Shown here one piece after another: positions 1 to 10,095 of a stretch of 64,000 nt of DNA. The translations under genes and the position numbers were made by a program. Source of the stretch: Erythroxylum novogranatense. Taxonomy: Eukaryota > Streptophyta > Magnoliopsida > Malpighiales > Erythroxylaceae. Below the pieces are notes generated by a model. That model was not told the DNA's origin, made no database searches, and saw only the letters and a program-made list of their open reading frames with translations. Numbering within the stretch: the first letter of the stretch is position 1; each line of letters begins with the position of its first letter. The DNA is taken from NCBI GenBank assembly GCA_029891385.1, contig CM057228.1:54475783-54539782 (forward strand). Direction: 5' to 3'.

Positions 1-189
1 TCTTCATTTTCCACCTTTCTTTCTCTTGAATCAACATAAAAATCCTTCTTGAAATCCCAAAATTTTCGAAATCTCCAAGCTTTTTCTTCTTCTTTCTTCT
101 CCACGGCAATACTCTTTCATTTCTCTCTTATTTCTTCTTCTTTCCTCTCATCATCATGTTCTCCCTTAAAAAAAACGACAACCCCATTG
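1..189 (-). repeat. Left piece of a minus-strand LTR, split by a solo LTR
   Basis: This pyrimidine-rich stretch matches the TATA-to-leader part of the minus-strand LTRs near 26750-27000. It runs directly into 4311 once the solo LTR at 190-4305 and one copy of its TSD (CATTG, 185-189 and 4306-4310) are removed. It is therefore part of the same minus-strand LTR as 4311-6115 and continues beyond the left edge of the window. It has no coding capacity. Confidence 0.8.
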
Positions 190-862
190 TGTTGGACCCC
201 GAATCTTGAGTGACAATTTGACTATGATCAAGTGGATGAGTTGATTGAAATTAAGTTGAAGATCATGAAATAAAGAGAGAAAGTATGAAAATATGAAAAA
301 TTTTGAAATAGTTGACCTTTTTGGCATTTGAAAGTTGACTTTTGTTTGAGGCAAAAATTTGATAAAATGATCTACATGAAACTTGTAGATTATGTTGAGA
401 GCTTTTTGTGGACATAAAGTTTTCAATATTTCGATATCGGGAGTGAAAGTTATGATCAGTCAAAGTTTATGTTTGATCGGGTTTGACTTTTATTATGGTT
501 GAAACTTTGACTGAGAAATTAACCTAGTTAGAGGTTATTTGAGCTTTGATGTTCTTCATGAGAATTGAAGGATTTGTTTTGATCTTTATTTCGATATAAA
601 GTATGCAATTTTTCGATCTCGGAATAATAAGTTATGATTTTTACAAGTTTGTATAGAGGATAGTATCTTTGACCGAAAAATGGACTTCCGTAGGAGTCGA
701 ATTGATGTTTATGTCCTTCGTGAAAGATTTAGAGCTTCCCGCAAGCTTTCTATAGAGACTAAGTTTGTCAAAATTAGAGTTTGGGAGTAAGAGTTATGAA
801 TTTTGGAAGTTTTGGATTTTTTATGTCAAAAAAAAAAAAAAAGAAATGAAATTGATTCATCC

Positions 863-1000
863 CGTCGCTAGGCGACGATCGCCTAGTGATGGTGAGCGCT
901 CACATCGCTAAGCGACGATCGCCTCATGACGGCTGGCGTTTCGCCTGCGTCACCAGGCGACGCGTCGCTAGGGCGATCTTGCCCGTCTGACGCCGCTTTT
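863..1000 (+). repeat. Cluster of GC-rich dyads with 20-bp phasing
   Basis: The dyad GTCGCTAGGCGAC and variants begin at about 863, 903 and 963, so spacings are 40 and 60 bp. Degenerate CGCC/GGCG units lie in the 20-bp slots between them. The block is strongly GC-rich inside an AT-rich LTR and lies in the upstream (U3-side) part. Confidence 0.75.
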
Positions 1001-2646
1001 GATTCTTTGGTTTTCTTGACTTTATTTCCTCCAATCCGACCTTTGTTCACTATTTTGCTTATATCTTTTCTGTCCGACATCCGATTGAGTTGATTCTTTT
1101 GCGTTGGATTCCTAAGACAATGAATTTCATTTTATAAGAAATTTAGAACTTTTGAGATTAAATTAATGGTGATTAATTTAATCAAAGTGAGTCGGGAAAT
1201 TTTCCGAGCATGATTCAGTGTTTTGTGAAATTCGGGATCTGTAGAGATCCGATTGAAGCGATTCTTAAGGCGAAATAAAGATAAGACAAGGGGCTACAAA
1301 TCATATGAAGACATGAAATGTCAATTTTGCCCTTAGGACTTTTAATTTTTGAATTTAAGTTCGGATTAGGGTTTAATTTTTGGATTGGGAACACCAGAGA
1401 GTATTTTGAGTATAACTTTTGATCTGGGAATCGAAATGAGGCGATTCTTATTTTGAATTAAACTAGAGACATAAGGCTACAATTGTTATGAAGACATCGA
1501 GTTTCAATTCTGGGATTAAGAATATGAAATTTTGGACGGAAACAATCGTACATAAGAAATGTGTTAGAATATGGATTTTCCCGCACTGTTTCGCACATAA
1601 CTTTTGATGTAGTGCTCGGAATTGAGCGCGGTCGGTGGCGTTGGATTCGTATGATTGAGAGGAACATTTCTCGAGAAGGAAGTTTTGACAAATTCCTTCA
1701 AATTGATAGTGCGAATTAACCCGCAAGTAAGCATGACTTTAAGCTTTGAATGGAGGGCAAAATGGTCATTTAATCATTATTTAATGAGACACAAGAATGA
1801 GTGTCGTTTTGGCTTATTAAAAGCCACGAATAGTCTGGAATTTCAGAAGAAGATGGAAGAGAAATAAGAAAAGAATGGAGAGAAGAGAGTTTCGTATGGG
1901 AAAAAAATGGAGAAAACGATGGAAGCTTAGAGATCTTGGAATTTCTAAAGCTTCAAGCTTGTGTTTGGAGAAGATGCAAGGGGAAAGAGATAGAAGAACA
2001 TGAAAACTTGCTTGGAGCTCTCATGGCCGAAACTTAGAGAGAGAAGGTAAGAGAGAGAAAATTTTTATGTTTGAATTTTGATGAGTTGTTGGTTGTTTTA
2101 GCTTCATATGGTTATGAATTGAAGTTTCTTTTGATTATTTGAAGAGATTAGACTATGACTATGTTTAATTTTGATTATGGTTTAGGTTTTGTTAAATTGG
2201 AAGAGAGAGAGAAGCAAAAGTCAAATTGAAGCATTGGACAAGATGCTAGCATGGATATGAGGTGGGTAGTATATTTATTTATTGAATTATAAGCTAAATG
2301 TGAATTTTTTGAAAATTAAAGAAAACAAAATTTGATTTTTGATAGATTATTATTGATAAAAATGTTTGAAAAAGGATGTAAATGTTTGAAATTATGATTT
2401 CAAAGGAGTAAAATGAGTTTTAGAAAATGCAAAACTTGTGAATTTCATGGCTTTCAAATTATGTGATTTATGATTTGGATGATTTAAAGAATTGGTGCAT
2501 ATATTGTGATGAGTATGTGATTTAAGTAATGATATGAATTGCATTAGATTTGTTATGTGAATTCATGTGGATACGTGCTTGTGTCATTTATGACACAATA
2601 TGATGATAAGATTTGAAAAATGTGAAAAATCAAGATTTTCAAAAAG

Positions 2647-2833
2647 TGCCTTCGGGCAATCTGAATTCTGTTTTCGTTATGTGTTAAGTGGGTTTGGTCA
2701 GGTCCGTTTGTGAGTCAGCGCTGTCTCTACCTGTTTAAGCCTTCGCCCGGCTGCCCGCTAGTGGCATAGGAGTTCCGATTTCGGACTCCCCTCTGTTCAC
2801 GGCTGCACATAACCGCTATGCGGAAATGTGCAG
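2647..2833 (+). promoter_or_regulatory. Conserved LTR core with three potential hairpins
   Basis: The block begins with TGCC-TTCG-GGCA (2647-2658), a cUUCGg-type tetraloop hairpin if transcribed. It continues with the motif CCTTCGCCCGGCTGCCCG (2741-2758) and GTGGCATAGGAG. A nested stem follows: CTGCACAT (2803-2810) pairs with ATGTGCAG (2826-2833) and encloses CCGC/GCGG (2813-2816 with 2820-2823). Equivalent motifs occur in the other long LTR families of the window at the same relative place. Function is unknown; an RNA role in the LTR transcript is inferred. Confidence 0.65.
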
Positions 2834-4239
2834 TACGTCCTGTTTTGGGCCGAACCAAACCAATTCTGATGTGTTATGTGTTTTTGATTTGTTTATAATG
2901 TGATGCATTCATATTTAAAGCTGTGCATGATTTGAAAAAGATTTGAGATTTTGAGAAATAAGACAGTAAATTTATAATCATGAAATTTCGGAAGGTTTAT
3001 GAAAGTTTTGAAAAGTTTGAAAATAAGATTTCGGATAAATGCTTAAATGGGAAATTTTTGAAAAGTTTAAAAAGAAAATAATTTTCGCTTATTGTTCGGT
3101 TTATAAATATATTATCCACGAGCTTCCGAGCTCACCCCCCTTTCATCCCCAATCTCCAGGTTTTTACGCAGGAGATCGGATGGAAGACGAGTATGATCAT
3201 AGTCCGACTTGTACGTGTTCGTAGTATGTTTAAAGTTTAATGTTTGTATCAGATCTTTATGGATAGTTAGAAAGCTAGTAAAGTGTATTTTAGTTCGATT
3301 GTATATGAATGGTTTTGCTTGTGGCCAGTAAATGTATAAGATTGTATTATGTTCGGAATGAGTTATAAGTATGATTATACTTTATGTATGAGATTGGATT
3401 TTGAATGTGGTTGGGATTGATTGAAATTTCGAGTTGAGATAGTTATGGATTGGATTTATGAAGTATTTAGAATTAAGATTGTGTTTGGCGATGTTTGGAT
3501 GCTTGGACGGGAGAGTCCGATGGTTCGATATTCGATTAGGGATTATAGAAGTGTATTTTGCCTTTGCAGAAATTTTGGGTTAGGATAAAGGCGTAGTTAT
3601 CTTTGCCGAAATTTTGGTAAAAATTTTTTTGGATAAAAGTGAGATTTTGGATATGTATAAGTGTATATAAGAGTTTGAGAAATTTGAGATTGGTATGGAT
3701 TTATATCAGAATATGTACGACTGTATGGATTTAAGATGATTGGTATATGATTGAGTAACGAGAAAAGAAATGAGAATAAGAAAAGAAAAAAAAATTCATA
3801 ACGGATTTTGGAACGTCTTAGGATTCCCAACGCGATTATGTTCATTCGATAAGTTTTCTTTGATTATGGTTTCCGGATGTCGGATGTGTCTGCTTTGATT
3901 TCGTTTCGCTTTGCAATCTGTTCGTTTGATTCGATTAGTATTTGCTTCCGCTTGCTTTTGCTTCCGCTTCGCTACTTTCGGATTTGTTCGCTTCCGCATT
4001 TTGTTTTCGATTCGACATTTCCGTTTTCCGTTCTGTTTGCGATGTGTTTTGTTTTCTGATTCGAAATTTCGATCCGAAATTTCCGCTTCCCTTCGTTTCC
4101 TTGTGCTTCGGTTTCCGTTCTGCTTATGTAGATGAGTCGATTTGTATTCCGATTAGCGATTTCTCGCTTTTCGATTTTCCATTTTTTCCGTTCCGTCTTT
4201 CGGTTGGGATCCGGTTCCCGGATCGGGTCCCAACATTTA

Positions 4240-4251
4240 TGGTATCAGAGC
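4240..4251 (+). other. Primer-binding-site-like sequence inside the solo LTR
   Basis: TGGTATCAGAGC is the usual plant site complementary to the 3' end of initiator-Met tRNA. It lies 4 bp after an LTR-like end (GTCCCAACA, to 4235). However, the TSD shows that the insertion ends at 4305, so this site lies within the inserted LTR. Confidence 0.75.
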
Positions 4252-4310
4252 ATAGAGTGAAAGTGTTAAGTTTAAGTAGTTGGATTTCGAAAGCGGGATC
4301 TAACACATTG

Positions 4311-6115
4311 TGTTTTTAAAGCCATGTCATTAAATGATAGATAAAAGACCAAAATGCCCCTAACATTTTACTTTTAGACATGCTTACTTGCGGATATGTT
4401 TCGCACTATCAAATTGAAGGAATTTGTCAAAACTTCCTTCTAGAGAAATGTTCCTCTATGTCTTAATTTCATAATGCCACAAGAATCATCCAATTCGGAG
4501 CACTACATCAAAAGTTATGCTCAAATCATTTCGGGTATATTCATATTCTAACACATTTTCCATGTACGATTATTTCCATCCAGAAATTAACATTCTTAAA
4601 TACAAAATTGAAACTCGATGTCTTCATAAAAATTGTAGCCTATTTCTCTAGTTTAATTCAAATTAAGAATCGTCTCATTTTGATTCCCAGATCAAAAGTT
4701 ATGCTCAAAATACTATCAGATATTCCTAATCCAAAAACTGCACTCTAATCCTAAATTCCCTTCAAACTTTGAAGGTCTTAGGGGCAAAATTGACATTTCA
4801 TTTCTTCATATGACTTGTAGCCCCATGTCTTAATTTTATTTCGTCTCAAGAATTACTACAATCGGATCATTACAGATCTCGAATTTCGTAAAATACTGAA
4901 CCATGTTCGAAAAATTTCCCGACTCACTTTGATTAATTTAATCACCCTTAATTTAATCTAAAAAATTCACAAATTTTCCATAAAAATGAAATTCATTATC
5001 TTAGGAATCCAACGCTTTAAGAATCAACTCAATTGGATGTCAAACGAAAAAAGTTATAAGCAAAAGAGCGAGAGGAGGACATTTAGCGATTAGGCGTGGG
5101 CATATCTAAGGAACTTAGAGACTAGACGTGGCCACGTCTAAGGATGAAATCTGGATCTACAGGAAACTTTCAGAATTTTCAAATCATATCTTTTGCTCCC
5201 AAATTCCAAAATTAACAAATTTGTTATCAATAGAAAGCTTAAAGGACTTTCTACAACTTCCATGTAAAGCTCCACAACTAATTCAGTCTCTAATGTGGTC
5301 AAATTTTTAATCAAAGATCCTGTCCAAAGAATATGCCCTAAGTCATAACTCAACTTTGAAAAATTCTATCTTTCAACTCCAAAGTCCAAACATATCATAT
5401 TTTATATCAATGCGAAGATCGGAAAGTCACCTACAACTTTCATGATCAATTTGACCTCTAAGGAAGTCAATTTTCCATTCAAACGTTCTATCCTCTATTA
5501 ATCATGCTAAAAACCATAACAGAAACTTGTAAAAATCATAACTTATTATTCCTTAATCGAAAAATTCCATACTTTATATCAAAATAAAGATCAAATCAAA
5601 TCCTTCAACTTTCATGAAGAACTTCAAGGCTCAATTAACCTCTAACTAGTTAAATTTTTCAGTCAAAGCTTCAGTCCTAATATAAGTCAACCTATAACAC
5701 ACCTAAACTTTGACTGTTCATAACTTTCACTCTCGCTATCGAAAAATTGCAAACTTTATGGCGACAGAAAGCTTATAACATAAACTACAAGTTGCCAGAC
5801 AACCATTTTCTCAAATTTTGCCTAAATCAAAAGTCAACTCTCAAAGGCCAAAAAGTCAAACTTTTCATACTTTCATATTTTCACACTTTTTCTCTTTATT
5901 TCTTGATTTTCAACTTAATTTTCAATTTCTCATCCACTTAAACTTGTATAATCCATACAAATCTATTCAAATTTCAAAATCATCAAACTCTATCAATTCT
6001 TTTTCTCATCAATTTTTCTTAAAACATAATCACATCTATTACAAACTTCATATACAAACTTACTTATTTCATTTTTTTATATTTCTAAAATTCACTTAAA
6101 GATTGGGGTCCAACA
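4311..6115 (-). repeat. Right piece of a minus-strand LTR (5' end of the LTR)
   Basis: This continues the LTR of 1-189 after the nested solo LTR. On the minus strand it starts TGTTGGACCCC at 6115. It is similar to the solo LTR at 59414-63750, for example in the shared AGACTAGACGTG motif and in long stretches around 4380-4950 compared with 62170-62780. No polypurine tract follows at 6116, so this is either a 5' LTR or a solo LTR. The presumed TSD copy on this side is TACAT (6116-6120); its partner is outside the window. There is no gene. Confidence 0.82.
5085..5142 (-). repeat. Two dyads 32 bp apart in the upstream part of the LTR
   Basis: The 18-bp perfect palindrome TAGACGTGGCCACGTCTA lies at 5123-5140. 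A degenerate copy lies 32 bp away at 5091-5108. The solo LTR at 59414-63750 has the same arrangement at 62873-62890 and about 62905. Confidence 0.7.
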
Positions 6116-7398
6116 TACATGAACAAAAAATCAGTTAATGATAGTTGTAACCGAAGCAGCCACTGATCAGAGCTTTTAGCTCAACGTGATATTTGAGCCC
6201 GGAGCCCCATAGTGATGTAGAGCCTCTGGCTCAACGATTAATGAGCCCTTAATGGGACAGTTTCCGAGCCTCTGGCTCGATGATTTATGAGCCCTTTATG
6301 GGACAGTTTCAGAGCCTCTAGCTTAACGATTAATGAGCCCTTAGTGGGGCAGTTTTAGAGCCTCTGGCTCAACGATTAATGAGCCCTTAGTAGGACAGTT
6401 TCAGAGCCTCTGACTCATTGATTAATGTGCCCTTATAAGGACAGTTCAGGCACTTGGTCACAACACTGAAATAAATTGAGAACGTGTTATATACTGCATC
6501 CCTTTTGATATGTTTGATTGAATGATAGGCAAAATGTCATATACTGGTGTGATAACAGTCATGGGGTACATTTAATTATAGATTGTATGACTAAATCTGA
6601 TATGTTTAGCGTTGTATGAAATATTAGAGCTGTTGACCTGAGTTGCCACCGATTAGAGCTTTTAGCCCAACGTGCAAAAATGAGCTTCGAGCTCATGAAT
6701 GATTCAGAGCCTTAGGCTCAACGAATAGTGAGCCCTGTATCCAGCATTGGATAAGGGTCATATATTATTGAGCCCTTCGATGGGACAGTTTAGGCACTCG
6801 GTCACAACCAAATGATAATAAATGGTAAGCGAGTGATATATATATATGTATCAAAAATGGGATGTATGAATGTGGATTTCTGTAAATGTGTAAATGGGTA
6901 ATTTTGATAAAGTGTATTATGTGATAAAGTTAGACATATGTGAATTGAAAAAGGAGATCAAATAGACAGAAATGTGAATATATGTTATAAATTAGTTCTG
7001 TTCATTCGTGAACAGACCATCGATGATGGTCACTCATTGAGTTTGCAAAAACTCACCCAAAATTTGTAATTATTTTTCAGGATTCAGAAGAATACTCCGT
7101 TAGGCAACGGGTGTATAGTAACTACGTGCGAGTATGAGAAGAGGTCGGGATCAGTTGAGTCTGCATTAGTGTCTGAACAGTTTTGTATAATTTTTTTTAT
7201 TTCGAAATCTCTGCATAAATGATTTGGTTTTGTTTTGGATAATTGTTTCCGCATATATTTATAATGTATGTGTATGATCCAAAGAAACAAATTTTTACTA
7301 AGGTTTGACTGATAGATGTAGTACGTCACCTCGCAGGGCACGGACTCGGATATCACCATCGATGTCAGGTTCGGGTCTTACGGGAATGGGGTGTTACA
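6116..7398 (+). repeat. 3' part of a plus-strand LTR, 5' end missing
   Basis: The sequence ends GGGGTGTTACA at 7398, followed directly by a primer binding site at 7405. This is therefore the 3' portion of a 5' LTR reading rightwards. Its 5' part was separated by the LTR inserted at 6115. The end resembles the minus-strand solo LTR at 35599-58960, which also ends in GTTACA. It contains a 46-bp tandem array. Confidence 0.8.
6220..6449 (+). repeat. 46-bp tandem repeat, about five copies
   Basis: Units start with GAGCCTCTGGCTC at 6220, 6266, 6312, 6358 and 6404, giving an exact 46-bp period. The unit start is itself a dyad (GAGCC/GGCTC arms). The rest of each unit carries GATTAATGAGCCC and GGACAGTTT. 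A more degenerate relative lies at 6650-6810. Confidence 0.9.
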
Positions 7399-7404
7399 TT
7401 TAGG

Positions 7405-7417
7405 TGGTATCAGAGCC
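7405..7417 (+). other. Primer binding site (initiator-Met tRNA type)
   Basis: TGGTATCAGAGCC lies 6 bp after the LTR end at 7398. This is the standard start point for minus-strand DNA synthesis in plant LTR retrotransposons. Confidence 0.85.
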
Positions 7418-7947
7418 CAGAAGTACAAACTTACTTGGGCATTTTCTAAAATATGGGTCAAATCGTAAACAGTAAAGATCTGTTATAGCAGACTGTGGCA
7501 ACTGATCTTGAATCTGAGTCCCATGAGTACGAGTCTTACGTATGAAAAAGTGTTAAGTACATGTGTTAAGTGTTTCAGTGTGAAAAGAGAAATGAAATAT
7601 CAATATAGGAGCCAATGTGGATTATGGGCAATTGGGAATGGGAAAAGTAAAACACGAGGGCGCAAGGCCCGAGAGGCCGAGGCCTTTTTTGGGGACGCGA
7701 GGCCCGAGAGGCCGAGGTCCTACAGATTGTTAATGATATTCACATTGTACTGTGGTTATAAACCCTAGAATGTGAAGAAAGTGGCATAGACTGATTTAGG
7801 AAACAAGTGATATAAAATTGAATAATAAGATTTAAGTGTATAAATTGGGTTGAAAGAAAGCGAAATGTTGAAATACCCAGGAGGGGTCATTTTGGACATG
7901 GGAAGAATATCGGTTAAAAGTGATAAGAGTTAAAGAGTTAGCATAAA
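7418..7947 (+). other. Non-coding leader of the plus-strand element
   Basis: This is internal sequence after the primer site with no convincing reading frame. It holds two copies of AGGCCCGAGAGGCCGAGG, at 7665 and 7700 (35 bp apart), each containing short dyads. It is cut at 7948 by the chromovirus 3' LTR. The probable TSD copy is ATAAA (7943-7947), and its partner is lost. Confidence 0.55.
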
Positions 7948-8594
7948 TGTTGGGCCCGGGTCCTAGATCTCCAAATCCCGAGGTGGCTCCTCGGGCTGCG
8001 CTGACGACGCGCTCCTAAACCTTGGACCCGATCCCAACATCCATACATATTCATACATAATTTGATTCATACATACATACATACACACAAACTACACATG
8101 CATTCCATCTATGAATTAACACCCCATAAACCAAGGGCTTCATGGCATTACAATCCGAAGGAAATTTAAACAAACATTCATAAAACAGCATGATACAGAA
8201 TAAAGTTTATATCCAAAATACATGAAAATGTTCCATGATGATATGCTTGGAGAGCCAACCAAAATACTAACTTAAGACAAAAGCTCCTAATTATCTTGGA
8301 GTTTCCGATGCCTTGCAAGATCAACGGTAGTCCCGTTTTGCACCTGAGGAGTGGGAGATAATGGGGTGAGTTGCGAAGCTCAGTGGCATATATATTTATA
8401 GCCATTGGGAACGAGCCACACATTCAAGCATATGTATGTATATACAAGCTCATAGCAAGTCAACATTTATCATTTATAATCATCACAAGAATATGTCACA
8501 TGATTTGACAATACAATAATTCATCATGCATCATGCCCAACAATTCGATAATGAATGCACACAAATGGTTCGAGAGTTCCGTAAAACGATCCGG

Positions 8595-8681
8595 ATAAAC
8601 CGAAGTTTATACCGTAAACAAACTGAGTCCGATTTCTCAAGGATCTCGTGGCCTCAAGCAGGCAGTCGGGAGAAGGCTATA
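8595..8681 (-). promoter_or_regulatory. Conserved LTR core, chromovirus version
   Basis: On the minus strand the CCCGACTGCCTGC version of the shared motif (8658-8681) is followed by GGCCACGAGATCC. Then comes ATAAAC-TTCG-GTTTAT (8595-8610), a six-pair stem with a TTCG loop. The order matches the other LTR families although the surrounding sequence differs. Confidence 0.55.
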
Positions 8682-9291
8682 CGTCGACGTGCACGTGACT
8701 ATCCATCCGTTACTCTCTCACCCAAACAAAGCACATAACAATTCATTTCATGCTCAAAGCATGTTATCAAAGCTTTCTTACTTTTCGTTCTTTTCATTCT
8801 TGCAAAATGCCATAATGCCTATCAAGGCAGTACATAATCATGATCACAATGCATTTTCAATATTTCTTATAATTCAACATAAGCAGTGTCACACACATAC
8901 AAGCAAGCATACACATATTGTCCATACACACAACAACCATAAATATATTACCCACCTAATATCGCTCGAGAATCCAACTCACTGTTGTCCTTCCTCTTGC
9001 GATTGGATCAGGTCGGCTTGGTTTCCTAAAACAAACCAAGTTTCCAATCAAACAATATTCAAAGGAAATAATGAAAAGCTTCGAAAATAAAAAATGCTAT
9101 CACTAACAATCTATACTCGAATTCCATCTAAATTCTCAGATCCTTAGAGACTAATTCCGAACTTCCCTTCTTCATAACACTTGTAGCCCTTTGTCTCTAG
9201 TTCACAACACATCCAAAATCACCTCCTTTGGACATCTACAGCCCAAGATACAACTAAAATACCAAAATGCATTGCTGCTGGAAACAGGGGG

Positions 9292-9420
9292 CTCGCCGCG
9301 ACGAAGGTCACGCTCGTCGCGGCGAACACAAATTCGCTTGTCATGACGAACGCGAATTCGCACGTCGCGACGAATACAAATTTGCACGTCGCGACGAATA
9401 CTAATTCGCACGTCGTGACT
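9292..9420 (-). repeat. 24-bp tandem dyad array (CGTCGCGACG core)
   Basis: Six copies start at 9292, 9313, 9337, 9361, 9385 and 9409, giving spacings of 21, 24, 24, 24 and 24. The perfect palindrome CGTCGCGACG is intact at 9363 and 9387 and decayed in the others. Flanks repeat as AATTCGCA. The array lies in the upstream part of the LTR. Confidence 0.85.
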
Positions 9421-10078
9421 TGCGGATCTGGAGAACGACTCCAAACCCGATTTTTCCAGTTTTTTCTTCCCCAAATCCTTCCCACTTGCAAATGCAACAC
9501 ATATAAACTTTAAATCATGTCTTAAATTTCGTTCCTAACTCATTCAAACCTCAAAATCAGCCACAAATCCAACAACCCAAGGATTTCACCTAGGTTTTCC
9601 GAAAATCCCTAAACAAACGATTCTAACACAAAACTAAGCTATATTAGGGTTTAATCTAACCACATCACAATGAAATAAAGCTACACTTACCAGGAAATGT
9701 CCCAAATCTGTCGAAAATCCCTTAGGAACGAAAACCCTATTCTCTTCTCTTCTTCCTCTTCCTACGGCAACTTTTCCTTCTTCTTCTTCTAACTTTCTTC
9801 CTTATTTCTTCTTTTCCTTCTAATTTTATCACTTAAGTCTAAATAGAAAGGAAAAGACCAAAACACCCCTCTTGACAAGCCTTAACCTATCTAACTCAAG
9901 TAACCTTCCCAAAATGCCCTCAAATATTTCTACTCTTTCATTCTCAATTATACCACATAATACTCAAATAAACCTCAATTTTCCACTAATACATCCAATT
10001 TACTCAAACTTAGGCATAAACACATAATTAACACAATTCGTGCTTAATGACATCATAAAAAAAATTCAGGGTCCAACA

Positions 10079-10095
10079 TTTCTCCCCCTCTAAAA
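10079..10095 (-). other. Polypurine tract
   Basis: The minus strand reads a run of A and G (AGAGGGGGAGAAA) directly before the 3' LTR start. It is the plus-strand primer in Ty3/gypsy elements. The pol stop codon (TAG at 10090-10092) lies within it. Confidence 0.85.

Larger units (their letters stand above)
190..4305 (+). mobile_element. Solo LTR, Ty3/gypsy Tekay/Del-like, TSD CATTG
   Basis: The 4116-bp unit starts TGTTGGACCCCG and ends GGGATCTAACA. It is flanked by the direct repeat CATTG at 185-189 and 4306-4310, which makes it a complete insertion. There is no interior or second LTR, so it is a solo LTR left by LTR-LTR recombination. It shares the CCCGGCTGCCCG core with the other long LTRs here. 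It is odd in containing an LTR-like end (to 4235) followed by a primer-site-like sequence at 4240 before the real end at 4305. The short phenylalanine- and arginine-rich reading frames near 3877-4319 are chance frames in the repeat. Confidence 0.88.
7948..10078 (-). repeat. 3' LTR of a Tekay/Del-like chromovirus
   Basis: On the minus strand this 2131-bp LTR starts TGTTGGACCCTGAAT (ending at 10078) and ends GGGCCCAACA (at 7948). A polypurine tract and the end of pol lie immediately upstream in its own sense, so it is the 3' LTR. It carries the shared core (AGGCAGTCGGGAGAAGGC on the plus strand near 8660) and a hairpin with a TTCG loop at 8595-8610. The matching 5' LTR is absent because the element is cut at about 17820. 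Confidence 0.88.

Noticed and set aside
190..4305. Reading 190-4235 as a 5' LTR followed by a primer site and a truncated element
   Set aside because: The 5-bp repeat CATTG lies exactly at 185-189 and 4306-4310, and the flanks rejoin into one minus-strand LTR. The unit is therefore a complete insertion ending at 4305.
3877..4319. Overlapping Phe/Arg-rich frames, up to 125 codons
   Set aside because: Low-complexity translations of the TTTCGCTTCCG-rich LTR 3' part in three overlapping frames, with no domain and an LTR end inside.
9202..9500. Frames rich in Arg-Asp-Val repeats
   Set aside because: They are translations of the 24-bp CGTCGCGACG array in the LTR, not proteins.
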